The position numbers were made by a program, and so were the translations under genes. From Jiangella ureilytica (GTDB lineage: Bacteria > Actinomycetota > Actinomycetes > Jiangellales > Jiangellaceae): a stretch of DNA of 64,000 nucleotides. Of the stretch, positions 1 to 9,399 are shown piece by piece. Numbering within the stretch: the first letter of the stretch is position 1; each line of letters starts with the position of its first letter. The notes under the pieces are model-generated. The model had not been told where the DNA came from. It made no database searches and worked only from the letters and a program-made list of their open reading frames with translations. Location: the NCBI RefSeq assembly GCF_004348545.1, contig NZ_SMKL01000032.1, forward strand, positions 1 to 64,000. The letters are read 5' to 3'.

Positions 1-1003
1 AGGCGGCCGCGTCGTCGTTGTACGTGGCGTCGTCCAGCACCTGGGTCAGGTCGTCCTTGAACCCGGCCTGCTCCACCGCACCGGGCCCGTACTGCCGGAC
101 CGTCACCGTGTAGGTGATCGTGTCACCGACCTCGACCTCGGAGCCCGTGACCGGGTCGGAGGTCTTCGAGACCTGGTAGTCACCCATGATGTGGGTGGTC
201 TCGCAGTTCGGGTTCTCGTCCGGCGCCGGCACACACACGCCTTCGAAGCAGTCCGGATCATCCTCGGGGCAGACCGACGTGACGACGTTGTGCAACTGGT
301 CGTCGCCCTCACCGATCGCCGTCGTCGTGACCGAATAGGTCAGTGTGACCACGTCGCCGACGGCCAGATCGCCGTCCCAGCGCAGCGTCGGCTCGCTGTA
401 GGACACCGGCCCGGCGGTCGCGGCGGCGTCGTCATTGTAGGTCGCATCGTCCAGGACCTCCGTCATGTCGTCCTCGACGAAGGCTCCGGTCACAGCACCC
501 TCGCCGTGCTGCTCGATGAGCACGCTGTAGGTGACGACCTCGCCGACCTTGACCGACGAGCCCGGCACCGGGTCCGCCGTCTTCGAGTACTCGTACCAGC
601 CGACGTAGATGGGCGGCGGCTGACACGAGTTCTCCTCGCCCTCGACCAGTTCGGGGCAGCCCACCGACCAGACGTTGTTGTCGACGATGGTGTCGCCGTC
701 GGCCTCAAGGCCCGCGATGTCCTTGACCGTCACCGTGTAGGTGATGGTCGCGACCTCCCCGACCGGGACCACGCCCTCCCACGAGAGCACCCCGTCGGCA
801 TAGCTGACGGTGCCGATGTCCGCGGTCGCGTCCTCGTTGTAGACCGCGTCGTCCAGCACGTCCTCCAGCGTGTCGGTGAACGAGCCGGCCGCCGCCACCG
901 GACCCTCCTGGGTGACCGTGATGCTGTAGGTGATCGTGTCACCCGGGCGCACCGTCGACCCCGGAGCCGGGTCCGACGTCTTCGCCACCGCGTAGTCCGA
1001 CAC
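1..1003 (-). repeat. Tandem repeat modules inside the surface-protein gene
   Basis: Three in-frame copies are visible, with the K-T-S/A-D-P motif lysine codons ending at 980, 581 and 164. That gives module lengths of 133 and 139 residues. Each copy carries the signature GD/GE-x-(I/V)-T-Y-(S/T), then DDATYNDDA or DDAVYNEDA, then a closing T-Y-(S/T)-V-T segment. The third copy runs out of the window at base 1, so the total number is unknown. Confidence 0.8.
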
Positions 1004-3721
1004 GTACAGCGGCGCCGAGGTGCGCATCACCAGTTCGGTGTGCTCCGCGCGTGCCTGGGCGCGGTTGACGTAGACATCCTGCGGCTCGGCCCCGTTGGTC
1101 TCGATGACCACCTGGAACCCGAACGACCCGCCCGAGAGCAGTTCGCCGCCGATCACGCGGATCGCCGTCGGGTTCTCCGGCTTCGTCGTGGTCCACATCG
1201 CCGACGGAGCGTTCGGAGCGCCGTTGTCCGGATGCGCCGGGTCGTCGCTCAGTGTCGCCGGATCGGCGTCGGTGTAGTACACCGTCCCGCCGTTCTGCAG
1301 CACCACGTCGGACAAGGTGTACGTCCCGCTGTAGTCCGTACCGCGCTGGTCACCGATGTACGGCAGGATGTCGATCGTGTCGGTGTACGCCTGCGGCTGC
1401 GGGTCGCGCGACTCGATGGTCACCGTCCACGAACCGGTCCCGATGCCCTCCTCGTTGACGTGCGGGATGTACTCCGGGTCCCCCGTCTTCAGGATCGTCG
1501 TGTAGCCGTTGGTGGAGGTCGTCACCGTCTCCGTGGCCGGAGGCGTGGTGACACCTCCGTAGCTCGACGTCACTGTGTTCGTGAGCTGGGTCCCCGGCGC
1601 GATGCCGGTGTCGGCCACCGCCTGGTAGGCCAGCTCGTGTTCCTCGTTCGTCGCCACGCCGTCCAGGGTCCAGGTCAGTACCTGCTGCCCTCCGCTCATC
1701 GTGACCACGGGCTCCGGATCGGCCGACCCGGGCTCGTACGTCATGCCCACCGGCAGGGTGTCGACGATCTCGTATCCGTCCACTGTCTCCGGGATGATCC
1801 CGGAGCCGTTCGCCGAGTAGGTCAGGGTGAAGTCCACCGCAACGCCGGGCGTCACCGTCGACTCAGGCGTCGACTTCTCGATGAACGGCACCGCCGTCAC
1901 GATCCGCACGATGTCCTGACGTCCGTTGGTGGCCGGGTAACGAGCATCCGGCGTCGGCGTGTGCACCGCCGAGTCCCACGGCTCGCCGGGGCCCTTCCAG
2001 TCGCCGTCTCCATCGAGCACGGAGCCGAACATCCAGACGTCCTGGCCCACCGCCACGTCGTCCTCGATCACCACGTGGGCGTTGAGCTGGATGCCATCGA
2101 CTCCCTCGTCGGCGAGAAGCGACCGCGGGTAGACGACCCGAAGGGCCTGAATCGTCGTCCGGTCCGCCGGCTCGGTCGTCGTCCAGTTGCCCGGATCGGA
2201 GCCACAGTCGAACGCGTCCGGGTCACCGACGTTCCCGACGTAGTACTCCAGCGGGGGCGGGTTGTCGAGCGGTAGGCCGCTGACCTCCGTCTGGGGGTCG
2301 GGGTCGTAGATGAGGCCCCGGATCTGCGCGTACGGGAACGAGCCGTCGGTCGGCGGCGGCACGTAGTCGACGTACTCAGCGTCGAAGGTCAGGCACTCAC
2401 CGTAGATGTCTCCCGGCTCGCCGGGGATGCGGGTGCCGAAGTGGTTGACGTGCGGCAGCAGCCTCGTGCCCGCCGAGACCCGATACGAGTCGTCCCAGGG
2501 CGTGCCCCCGGACCCGGTGTATGGCCGCCACCACGATGCGGACCAATAGCCTGGCAGGGTGTAGGCCTTGTTGCTGGTGTTGTTCCCCGGCAGGTCGGGG
2601 GACGACAGCCCGGTCGGCGACGTGTACGTCGGCGGGTTGGGGATGGTCAGGCTGATCGATCCCGGCGCGCTCGTGTGCACGCGGAAGAACAGCGAACCGC
2701 TGGCGATGTAGTCCCAGGCCGGCGGGAGCGGATTGCCCTGGTCGCCGTTCGCCGCGCTCGAGTCATGGCTCGGCGCGTTGGCCAGGTCGTAGTTGATCCC
2801 GCGCAGCGTCAGGTCGAAGACGTTCGGCTGGCCGGCGACCTCCTCCAGGATGCACTCGTCGACGAACGACGTCTCCTTCGACGCGTCCTGGTTGGCGATG
2901 TCCTCGGACCACGGGTGCCCGTCGGCCCGGCCGTAGTTGAACGGCGTGCAGCCGAGTTCGCCCGACGTGTAGTGCTCTCCGACGTCGATGGCGGAGCCGG
3001 TGCTCGACGCGAGGTTCAGCCGGTAGGTCACCTCGTCCGGGCCCGGGTCAGAGCCCTTACCCAGGCGCAGCGACCACTGGAGGTCGACGTCGACGTAGGT
3101 CGGGGTCTCGAGGTCATCCCAGATGTAACCGTTCGTGGTCCCGATGAAGTGGATGTCCATCGCGAAGGTGTTCCGGATCGGGACCGGAGGCAACTCGACC
3201 GTCTCGCCACCGGGGCTCGTGCCGTCCAGCACCACTTCCTCGCCGGTGATGCCGTTGGCGATCACCGGAGTCTGCACGACGAGCGCGGTGCCCATGTTCA
3301 CGGCGTCGTCGCCTGCGCCGAAGTTGCACGTCAGCTCCGTGCCATCCGCGGAGATGCTCGACGGCGGGTCGACGCCCTCGGTCTTGCAGATGTCCGGGAT
3401 CCCGTCGAAGACGGCCTTCTCCACCGTGAACGTGGCGGTGACGTTCTCCACCGGCTCGTTGCTCGGCGGCTCGTCCGCGTCGTTGACGTTCACCCGCCAC
3501 TCCGCCACCACCGGATTGCCGCGGGCGATCGTCGCCGGCGGGTTCACCCACGTCCCGGTGATCTCGTACTCAGGTGTCACTGCGTGCGCCACGCTCGCGC
3601 CGCTCAGCAACACGAAGAGGCTCGACATCAACGCCAATACGACACTGATCGCCAACGGTTTGCGTACCACTTCGGTCGCACGGGCTGATCGACGACGCTT
3701 CAACAGCTGTCCGTCACTCAT
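1..3721 (-). CDS. Large secreted surface protein with DUF11-like repeats (3' end outside window)
   Basis: The reading frame is open from the ATG at 3721 to the window edge, giving 1240 codons and no stop, so the C-terminus (where an LPXTG or other wall anchor would lie) is not visible. A GGGGGAAG ribosome site precedes the ATG. The N-terminus has basic residues followed by a hydrophobic stretch and a likely signal-peptidase site after ASVAHA near residue 48. A long Thr/Pro/Asp-rich extracellular region follows. From about residue 905 there are tandem immunoglobulin-like modules starting K-T-(S/A)-D-P-x-(P/T)-G-S and containing VLDDATYNDDA, typical of DUF11/isopeptide-type stalk domains of actinobacterial adhesins. 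Role in attachment or as a cell-surface stalk is inferred from the domain type; no enzymatic motif was seen. The gene stands alone in front of a gene-poor gap. Confidence 0.85.
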   Translation of the reverse strand, partial: MSDGQLLKRRRSARATEVVRKPLAISVVLALMSSLFVLLSGASVAHAVTPEYEITGTWVNPPATIARGNPVVAEWRVNVNDADEPPSNEPVENVTATFTVEKAVFDGIPDICKTEGVDPPSSISADGTELTCNFGAGDDAVNMGTALVVQTPVIANGITGEEVVLDGTSPGGETVELPPVPIRNTFAMDIHFIGTTNGYIWDDLETPTYVDVDLQWSLRLGKGSDPGPDEVTYRLNLASSTGSAIDVGEHYTSGELGCTPFNYGRADGHPWSEDIANQDASKETSFVDECILEEVAGQPNVFDLTLRGINYDLANAPSHDSSAANGDQGNPLPPAWDYIASGSLFFRVHTSAPGSISLTIPNPPTYTSPTGLSSPDLPGNNTSNKAYTLPGYWSASWWRPYTGSGGTPWDDSYRVSAGTRLLPHVNHFGTRIPGEPGDIYGECLTFDAEYVDYVPPPTDGSFPYAQIRGLIYDPDPQTEVSGLPLDNPPPLEYYVGNVGDPDAFDCGSDPGNWTTTEPADRTTIQALRVVYPRSLLADEGVDGIQLNAHVVIEDDVAVGQDVWMFGSVLDGDGDWKGPGEPWDSAVHTPTPDARYPATNGRQDIVRIVTAVPFIEKSTPESTVTPGVAVDFTLTYSANGSGIIPETVDGYEIVDTLPVGMTYEPGSADPEPVVTMSGGQQVLTWTLDGVATNEEHELAYQAVADTGIAPGTQLTNTVTSSYGGVTTPPATETVTTSTNGYTTILKTGDPEYIPHVNEEGIGTGSWTVTIESRDPQPQAYTDTIDILPYIGDQRGTDYSGTYTLSDVVLQNGGTVYYTDADPATLSDDPAHPDNGAPNAPSAMWTTTKPENPTAIRVIGGELLSGGSFGFQVVIETNGAEPQDVYVNRAQARAEHTELVMRTSAPLYVSDYAVAKTSDPAPGSTVRPGDTITYSITVTQEGPVAAAGSFTDTLEDVLDDAVYNEDATADIGTVSYADGVLSWEGVVPVGEVATITYTVTVKDIAGLEADGDTIVDNNVWSVGCPELVEGEENSCQPPPIYVGWYEYSKTADPVPGSSVKVGEVVTYSVLIEQHGEGAVTGAFVEDDMTEVLDDATYNDDAAATAGPVSYSEPTLRWDGDLAVGDVVTLTYSVTTTAIGEGDDQLHNVVTSVCPEDDPDCFEGVCVPAPDENPNCETTHIMGDYQVSKTSDPVTGSEVEVGDTITYTVTVRQYGPGAVEQAGFKDDLTQVLDDATYNDDAAA

Positions 3722-4889
3722 CCGGCTTCCCCCAATCCACCCTGCATTTGCGTTGCACTTGTCTGGCTATCGGATCCATGACGTGATCACGGGATGGTCC
3801 CGCTATATCCAAGGGCTCCGACGGGCACTACTCAGCACGTAATCGCCAGAACTGTGACGCAGATCACACCTACAATCGCCGCAAGGCGCCCAGAACCACC
3901 GGGTCGATCACCTGGCCCGGGACAGCACTCCGCCGCAGATCGAGATCATGAGTCCGCCGAGGTCATCGGGATCTTCCGCCGAAAACGACCGTCACCTGTG
4001 CCTCGAGTCACCACGCGATAGTGGCGACCGCCAGGGGGTTGCACGACATGTATCGACCGGCATATGTAGCGCCTCCATCCAGTGGGACGGCAATGGTGCT
4101 GTGTCGATGCCGGAAACACGATCATTCCGGCTTGTGACCCATTGCGCTCCATGATCCTTCTCGCCCACCATGCACGATCAATGTGCTCCCGCTGCCGTCT
4201 CGCTCCAGGTCGCCGATCGGGCAGCATTTGGGCTTCCGATGCGAGCACCTGGCAGCGGCGACCGTCACGCGGCCTCGCCGTCCATAGGGCCCTTGGTGAG
4301 CACGACGCCACTGATCATGAGGTCGATTCGCGTCTCCAGCAGGGGTCGCGGGGTCAGCAGCATCTGCCCCGACGGCTGCCACTTGCGCGCCGTGGCGCCC
4401 TCGATGTGCGCGGCGGCACCCCGCTCGTCGCGAACCGAGCTGAGGTCATGGAGGTCAGCGGCGCCCGCGACCTCGAGTCGGGGATCGCAAGCCTCCTCGT
4501 GCTCGTCCCCCTCGTCGTCGCCACCCTCGGCGCGGACGGGCTCATCGCTGCCGCTCGGGACGGACGACGGCTGCGCTCGCCGTTCAGCTGCAACGCTCGA
4601 GCACGTCGATCCCGCTCCAGACAGAGATCGACACCGACTGTGGTTCAACCTGCTCGACAGCGACCTCGGGCATGCCGACGAGTCGCTGGTCGACGCTCGC
4701 CGAGTCGAGCGGTCGACAGGGTCGACCCCACATCACATGGACGGCGTCCGGCGCGTCAGGTGTGCAAGCCGAGCACCGCCTGGGGAGGGAAGGTGGACGA
4801 CTCGCTTCCGGACGCTCTTCTGAAACATCCTCCGCGCCGGGCTTCTGTCCCGGCCCAGTGCGGAGGGAGGACCGCCACATCGGCTGCGA
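3722..4889. other. Gene-poor gap of 1.17 kb, possibly holding a decayed gene
   Basis: No convincing intact gene. Codon-like composition is patchy. On the minus strand two pieces in different frames look more protein-like than the rest: about 4584-4740 (including GMPEVAVEQVEPQSV) and about 4265-4400 (including MLLTPRPLLETRIDLMISG). They are separated by frame changes, as expected for a degraded gene, but I cannot name the family. The promoter-proximal part (3722-3870) carries the Crp-type palindrome. Short plus-strand frames in the gap (for example 4170-4823) are rich in Arg/Ser and look like noise. Confidence 0.4.
3853..3868. promoter_or_regulatory. Perfect Crp-type palindrome
   Basis: TGTGA, six bases (CGCAGA), TCACA: an exact match to the TGTGA-N6-TCACA core of Crp-family sites. 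It lies 132 bases upstream of the surface-protein start at 3721 and no other credible gene starts nearby. A second small palindrome, CGTGATCACG, lies at 3782-3791, closer to the start. Crp-type control of the surface protein is an inference. Confidence 0.45.
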
Positions 4890-6827
4890 TCAGCGATGGA
4901 CGCGGTCCAGCGGGAGGTGCAGCACGGGTCCGGCGCCGGACGGCGGGGTGCCGGCGGCGAGGGCCTCGATCTGGGCGGCACTCAACGCCTGGTCGAACAT
5001 CCACACGTCGTCGACCGCGCCGTCCAGCGGGTTGTTGATGCCGTCGACCCGAGCGCCGACCCTGATGCCGGTGAGTGCGCCGGACGACACCGAGCCCGCC
5101 GGCGGTGCGGCCGTTCCACGCGGCTCTCCGTCGACGTAGATCGTGACCGCGTCGTCGCCGCGGGTGAGCGCGACATGGTGCCAGGCGCCGTCGGCGTAGT
5201 CGCCCGCCGCGGCCACGAACCTGTTCTCAGCGCCCGTGTTGACGTGACCCCGGATCCGGCCGAGGTCCGGCTCCAGCCTGATCCACCATTTCGGGTCGCT
5301 GGCCACGTTGGAGTACGCCCACATGATCGCCTGCTGTCCGGTGCCGTCGCTGCGGAACCAAGCCGCGGCGGTGAACGGGCCGTCGCCGAACTCGACGGCT
5401 GCATCGGCTGGGGTCTCGACGTAGTCGCCGGCCAACTCCAGGGCGGAACCCACCATGCCGCCGACTCGCCCGGGCGCTCCGCTGACCACGGCGTCGAGCC
5501 CGTTGCCGGACACATCGGGCGTGGTCCTGGGCGGCGGCGAAGGAGCGTCCAGCGCCGGCACGATCACCCGGGCGAAGCTGATCCGCTGGTGGTAGGTCAG
5601 CGTCGGGCCTTCGTCCAGCCGGTCGCCGTTCTCGTAGAGCACGCCGAGCCTGCGTGCGTTCCCGTGGTCGTCGATCTGGACCAGGTCGGAGTAGCCCGCC
5701 GGGCCTTCGTGGACGACCGGGCCACGCACCCACCCGCCTGCGTCGTCGAAGCTGGACCAGAGGGTCAGGTTCTCGCGCGCCGTCGGGTGCCCGGGCGCGG
5801 CGAACACGAGCCGCTCCCACCGGTGGGCGTCGCGCGACAGGCCGAGGATCGAGCCCTGGACGACCGGCGCGACGAGATCCGGAATCTCCTGGTACGGCGC
5901 GTCGAACGTCGCCCCGCCGTCGCTGCTGGTGGTGCCGGCCCGGGCGCCGACGCTGGTCCCGTTCTGGTCGCGCGCGTTGAAGTACAGCATGCCGTCGCTC
6001 AGTTCCACGACGGTGTTCTCGTTCGGGTTCACCACGCCCTCCGGTGTGGTGTCGACGCCGCCGAGGTGCCAGGTCGTGCCGCCGTCGTCGCTGTACAGCG
6101 AGTGAGCGCCCAACAGCCGGTCGTCGGTGCACGAGATGCCGGAGTCCGGCGGCGGCGCGGCCGAGTGGTTGCCCGGGACGACGAGCCGGCCGGCGTGCTC
6201 GCCCTGGGTGATCTGGATCCCGTGCCCGGGGCCGCCGACGAAGTGCCGCCAGTCGGCCGGCTTGACGTCGGCGGTGATCTCCACCGGGTCGGACCAGCCG
6301 GCGCCGTGGTCGTCGCTGTACAGAACGAACGACCGGCGGGTCTGCTCGGCGTCCGCGCGGCCGCAGCGGATGTCGTCGCCCGACACGTCGCCGCCGGTCC
6401 GGGTGACGTTCAGGACGATGCGTCCGGTCCGCTCGTCGAGGATCGGGACAGGGTTGCCGAACTTGTTCGGACCGTCGTCGACGACCACCTGCAACGGTCC
6501 CCAGGTCCGGCCGCCGTCACTGGAGCGTTTGAGGACGAGGTCGATGTCGCCGTCGTCGCCCGGGCTGTCGAGGCGGCCTTCGGCGAAGGCGAGCAGCGTC
6601 CCGTCGGCGGCCTGGACGACGGCGGGAATGCGGAAGGTGTGGTAGCCGTCCTGGCCCCGGGCGAAGACGGTGGTCTGCTCGACCGCCCGCGCGGGTGGGG
6701 CGTCGGCCAGCGCCGGCGACCAGCCGGCGCCGGCCGGTCCGGGCACGGCCGCCATGGCGAGACCGGCCAGACCGGCCAGACCGGTCGCCGCGAGCAGACG
6801 GGTGGTGCGACGTGTCGTCGTCGACAT
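4890..6827 (-). CDS. Secreted exo-alpha-sialidase (GH33) with C-terminal LamG-type domain
   Basis: Predicted to release terminal sialic acids from glycoconjugates outside the cell. The start is the ATG at 6827, preceded by AGGAAGGAG; it begins a signal peptide (TTRRTTR, then a hydrophobic Ala/Leu/Gly run). The FRIP motif, whose Arg belongs to the sialidase arginine triad, is at residues 65-68. Four Asp boxes follow (SSDGGRTW near 102, SDDHGAGW near 171, SDDGGTTW near 246, SSDGGATF near 301). The NPNENTVVEL segment near 268 and FNARDQ near 283 match the catalytic Glu and second Arg regions of bacterial sialidases. Residues of about 450-640 form a laminin-G/concanavalin-like module, probably for glycan binding. 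The 645-residue length suits a multidomain sialidase. It is the last gene of the operon that also encodes the sulfatase and N-acetylneuraminate lyase, 34 bases after the sulfatase. Confidence 0.93.
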   Translation of the reverse strand: MSTTTRRTTRLLAATGLAGLAGLAMAAVPGPAGAGWSPALADAPPARAVEQTTVFARGQDGYHTFRIPAVVQAADGTLLAFAEGRLDSPGDDGDIDLVLKRSSDGGRTWGPLQVVVDDGPNKFGNPVPILDERTGRIVLNVTRTGGDVSGDDIRCGRADAEQTRRSFVLYSDDHGAGWSDPVEITADVKPADWRHFVGGPGHGIQITQGEHAGRLVVPGNHSAAPPPDSGISCTDDRLLGAHSLYSDDGGTTWHLGGVDTTPEGVVNPNENTVVELSDGMLYFNARDQNGTSVGARAGTTSSDGGATFDAPYQEIPDLVAPVVQGSILGLSRDAHRWERLVFAAPGHPTARENLTLWSSFDDAGGWVRGPVVHEGPAGYSDLVQIDDHGNARRLGVLYENGDRLDEGPTLTYHQRISFARVIVPALDAPSPPPRTTPDVSGNGLDAVVSGAPGRVGGMVGSALELAGDYVETPADAAVEFGDGPFTAAAWFRSDGTGQQAIMWAYSNVASDPKWWIRLEPDLGRIRGHVNTGAENRFVAAAGDYADGAWHHVALTRGDDAVTIYVDGEPRGTAAPPAGSVSSGALTGIRVGARVDGINNPLDGAVDDVWMFDQALSAAQIEALAAGTPPSGAGPVLHLPLDRVHR

Positions 6828-6861
6828 CGTGCTCCTTCCTCTCGATGGGTTCGGCAGTGGC

Positions 6862-8361
6862 TCAGCCGCGCCAGGGAGCGAAGTCCGGATGTGCTGCCGA
6901 CTCGGTCGCCCGGGCGGCGAACCAGTGGCGGTGCTCGGCATGCCGAGCCGGGTCCCGGGGCGGGACGTTGGGTGCGTCGATGGTCGGTGCGCGTTCGTCG
7001 AGATGGACCGGTGGTGGCGTGTCGAAGAGCACCCAGTTCGCCAGCGCGTCGCGCAGCTCGCCGATCAGCTCCTCGCACGCCGGGTCGGCGATGCGGTTGT
7101 CCAGCTCGCAGGGATCGGCAGCCAGGTCGTAGAACGCGTCGAGCGCCGGGTCGTCGTAGGCGAGCAGCTTGTGGGTCGCGGTGCGCGCCATGAACGCGGC
7201 GGGACCGTGGCGGTTCTCCGCGAACACACACGCCCGTGACTGCGACGGATCGGCCAGGTCCCGTCCTGGGAGTGGGTCGGCCGGCACCAGGCCGGCCGCG
7301 GCCAGCACCGTCGGTGCCACGTCGATCAGCGACACGAGCGACGTATCGCGGCGCGAGGCGCGGGTACCGGGGAACTTCACCACCAGCGGCACCTTTGCCA
7401 GCGGGTCGTACATCGGCCCGTTCTTCAGCAGCAGGTGGTGGAACCCCAGGTACTCGCCGTGGTCGGACGTGAACACCACGAGCGTGTCGTCGTACAACCC
7501 GCGGTCCCGAAGCCGGTCGAGCAGCAGTCCGACCTGGTGATCGAGCTGCCCGATGGTGGCGTAGTAGTGGGCCATCGCCGTGCGCAGTGCCGCCTCGGTG
7601 AGACCCTCGTAGCCGAAGTACTCGTTCCCGTACCGCTGGTCCTGGTCCGGTATCGCCTCGGTCCAGCCGGGCAGAACGGTCAGCGCGTCGGGGTCGTAGC
7701 GCTCGTCCCACGGCGCGGGCGGGTCGAACGGGTGATGCGGCTTGATGAAGGACACGTGCAGCAGCTGCCCGCCGTCGTCGGTCCATGCGTCGAGTTCGTG
7801 CCGGGCCCGCTCGCCGATCCAGGTGGTCGAGTGCCACGCCTCCGGCAGGTCCGACCGGCCGGTGCCGTACGTCGTCCAGTAGGCGGGCGCCGCCGAACCG
7901 CGCAGGTGCTCCTCCTGGTCGAGCAGGTCCACCACGGGCGCCAGGCCGGCCGCGCGCAGGTCGCGGTGGTAGTCGTCGTCGTACCGGCCGGGGCCGTGCT
8001 GCTCCGCCAGCACCATGCAGTCGTAGCCGACGTCGAGATACGTCGGCGTGAAGTGCATCTTGCCCACCGCCGACGTCCGGTATCCGGCCCTCCGCAACGC
8101 GCGGGGGAAGGTGTCGATGCCCGGCGCCAGCGTGCTGCGGTTGGTCCAGCCGCCGTGCTGGTGCACGGTGCGGCCGGACAGCAAGGAGTATCTCGACGGC
8201 GTGCACACCGGCAGCGGGCAGAACGCCTCGGTGTACAGCACGCCGTCCGCCGCCAGCGAGTCCAGGGCCGGCGTCTCGACGTCGGGGTTCCCGGCCGCGC
8301 CGAAACAGTCCCAGCGAAACTGGTCGGCCTGGATCACCAGGACGTTCGGCCGGCCTGTCAT
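6862..8361 (-). CDS. Type I sulfatase (formylglycine-dependent)
   Basis: Hydrolyses a sulfate ester, most likely on a sugar. The active-site signature C-T-P-S-R is at residues 53-57, where the Cys is converted to formylglycine. Metal-ligand regions are visible: QAD near residue 12 and the late TSDHGEYLG block. The length is 499 residues. The ATG at 8361 overlaps the stop of the lyase gene in an ATGA, so the two are translationally coupled. There is no signal peptide, so it probably acts in the cytoplasm on imported sulfated sugar. Its place between a sialic-acid lyase and a sialidase suggests desulfation of sulfated sialoglycan fragments; the exact substrate is not shown. No formylglycine-generating enzyme is encoded in this window. 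Confidence 0.92.
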   Translation of the reverse strand: MTGRPNVLVIQADQFRWDCFGAAGNPDVETPALDSLAADGVLYTEAFCPLPVCTPSRYSLLSGRTVHQHGGWTNRSTLAPGIDTFPRALRRAGYRTSAVGKMHFTPTYLDVGYDCMVLAEQHGPGRYDDDYHRDLRAAGLAPVVDLLDQEEHLRGSAAPAYWTTYGTGRSDLPEAWHSTTWIGERARHELDAWTDDGGQLLHVSFIKPHHPFDPPAPWDERYDPDALTVLPGWTEAIPDQDQRYGNEYFGYEGLTEAALRTAMAHYYATIGQLDHQVGLLLDRLRDRGLYDDTLVVFTSDHGEYLGFHHLLLKNGPMYDPLAKVPLVVKFPGTRASRRDTSLVSLIDVAPTVLAAAGLVPADPLPGRDLADPSQSRACVFAENRHGPAAFMARTATHKLLAYDDPALDAFYDLAADPCELDNRIADPACEELIGELRDALANWVLFDTPPPVHLDERAPTIDAPNVPPRDPARHAEHRHWFAARATESAAHPDFAPWRG

Positions 8362-9260
8362 CGGCTCGGCGCGGGGGTGAGAAGCCCGATCGCGTCGAGG
8401 CGGTCGCGCAGTTCGGCGACCTCTACCGGGCTTGGCGAGGCCAGTGGTGGCCGGCACGGCCCGCAGTCCGGGCCGACCAGGTTCGCGGCGGCCTTGAACC
8501 CGGCGAGCTCGCCGCCGAAGGCGCTGGCCGTGTCGATTGCCGACTGAGCGAGGAACTGGCAGGATCGTGCTTCGCTCAGCTCGCCGCGCTCGACGTGCTC
8601 TATCATGCGCAGGAAGACGGGTGCGGCGAAGTTGTAGGCCGAGCCGATGGCGACCCGCGCGCCGATGCCCATCGTCGCTAGGAGCAGCCGGGCACTCCCG
8701 ACGTACAGCTCGTAGCTGTCCCCCGCCAGGTGCAGGCATCGCTGCAAGTCCGCGAGGTCGTCGTGGGCGAACTTGATCCCGGCGAAGGTGGGGACGCGGT
8801 CCCGCGCGCCCGCCAGCACCTCGCTCGCCGGCACTGTCACGCCGGTGACACCGGGGATGTGGTAGTAGATGAACGGGACGTCCGGAGCGGCCTGCGTGAG
8901 CCGCGCGACGAAGTCGACGACGGCGGCAGCGTCCGCCGGCCGGTGGAAGTACGGCGGCACGGCCGAGATCGCCTGCGCACCGGCCTGCTGGGCGTGGGCG
9001 GCCAGGTCGCGCGCGTCGGCCAGGCTGGTGTGCCCGACGTGCGCGATGACGTCGAACCGGCCGGCCGCGACCTCGCACCACCGCTCCAGCAGGCCCATCC
9101 GCTCGGCCGTCGTCATCGACGCCCCCTCACCGGCCGTGCCACCCACGTACACACCACGGCAGCCCCACTGCGCGAGGGCGTCGGCCTGGTCGCCGACGAC
9201 GTCCAGGGCCAGGCTGCCGTCCGGGCGGAACGGGGTGAAGACGGCCGTCAGCAGGGTCAT
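8358..9260 (-). CDS. nanA: N-acetylneuraminate lyase (DHDPS family)
   Basis: Predicted to cleave N-acetylneuraminate into N-acetylmannosamine and pyruvate by a Schiff-base mechanism. The TIM-barrel signatures are clear: G-T-A-G-E-G at residues 41-46 (pyruvate-binding loop), YYHIPGVTG near 132-140 with the catalytic Tyr, and GIKFAHDDL with Schiff-base Lys163. The HIP-G-TG and GIKF sequences resemble the animal-type sialate lyases more than E. coli NanA. I chose the ATG at 9260 because it begins right before the first barrel strand (MTLLTAVFTPF) and gives the usual 300 residues; an in-frame TTG at 9296 and a GTG at 9287 are alternatives, and none has a strong ribosome site. The neighbouring sialidase supports the assignment. 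No NanE or NanK homologue lies in the window. Confidence 0.85.
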   Translation of the reverse strand: MTLLTAVFTPFRPDGSLALDVVGDQADALAQWGCRGVYVGGTAGEGASMTTAERMGLLERWCEVAAGRFDVIAHVGHTSLADARDLAAHAQQAGAQAISAVPPYFHRPADAAAVVDFVARLTQAAPDVPFIYYHIPGVTGVTVPASEVLAGARDRVPTFAGIKFAHDDLADLQRCLHLAGDSYELYVGSARLLLATMGIGARVAIGSAYNFAAPVFLRMIEHVERGELSEARSCQFLAQSAIDTASAFGGELAGFKAAANLVGPDCGPCRPPLASPSPVEVAELRDRLDAIGLLTPAPSR

Positions 9261-9369
9261 CGCCGAACTGCCGGCGGCATGGTTCACGGTGGTCAAGGAG
9301 GAGCCTCTCTCGCGGAACGGACGGGGTGGAGCTCAGGCGTGGAGGTCGTCGAGCACCAGGAAGTCGCAC

Positions 9370-9392
9370 GGTCGCCGGCCACGCCGGTGACC
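9370..9392. other. Hairpin between permease and lyase genes
   Basis: Nine-base arms (GGTCGCCGG and CCGGTGACC) around a 5-base loop, with one non-Watson-Crick position. It lies in the only sizeable gap (9261-9399) of the sialic-acid operon. It may cap or attenuate the transporter transcript, lowering enzyme expression relative to transport; that is inference. Confidence 0.4.
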
Positions 9393-9399
9393 TCGGCGG

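Noticed and set aside
191-3688. Long plus-strand frames opposite the surface-protein gene (191-2275 and 2441-3688)
   Set aside because: Arg/Val/Asp/His-rich translations without domain motifs; the opposite strand gives a continuous signal-peptide-bearing repeat protein. They are third-position-GC shadows.
4896-7193. 765-residue plus-strand frame opposite the sialidase
   Set aside because: Translation is low-complexity and has no family motif, while the minus strand has Asp boxes and FRIP.
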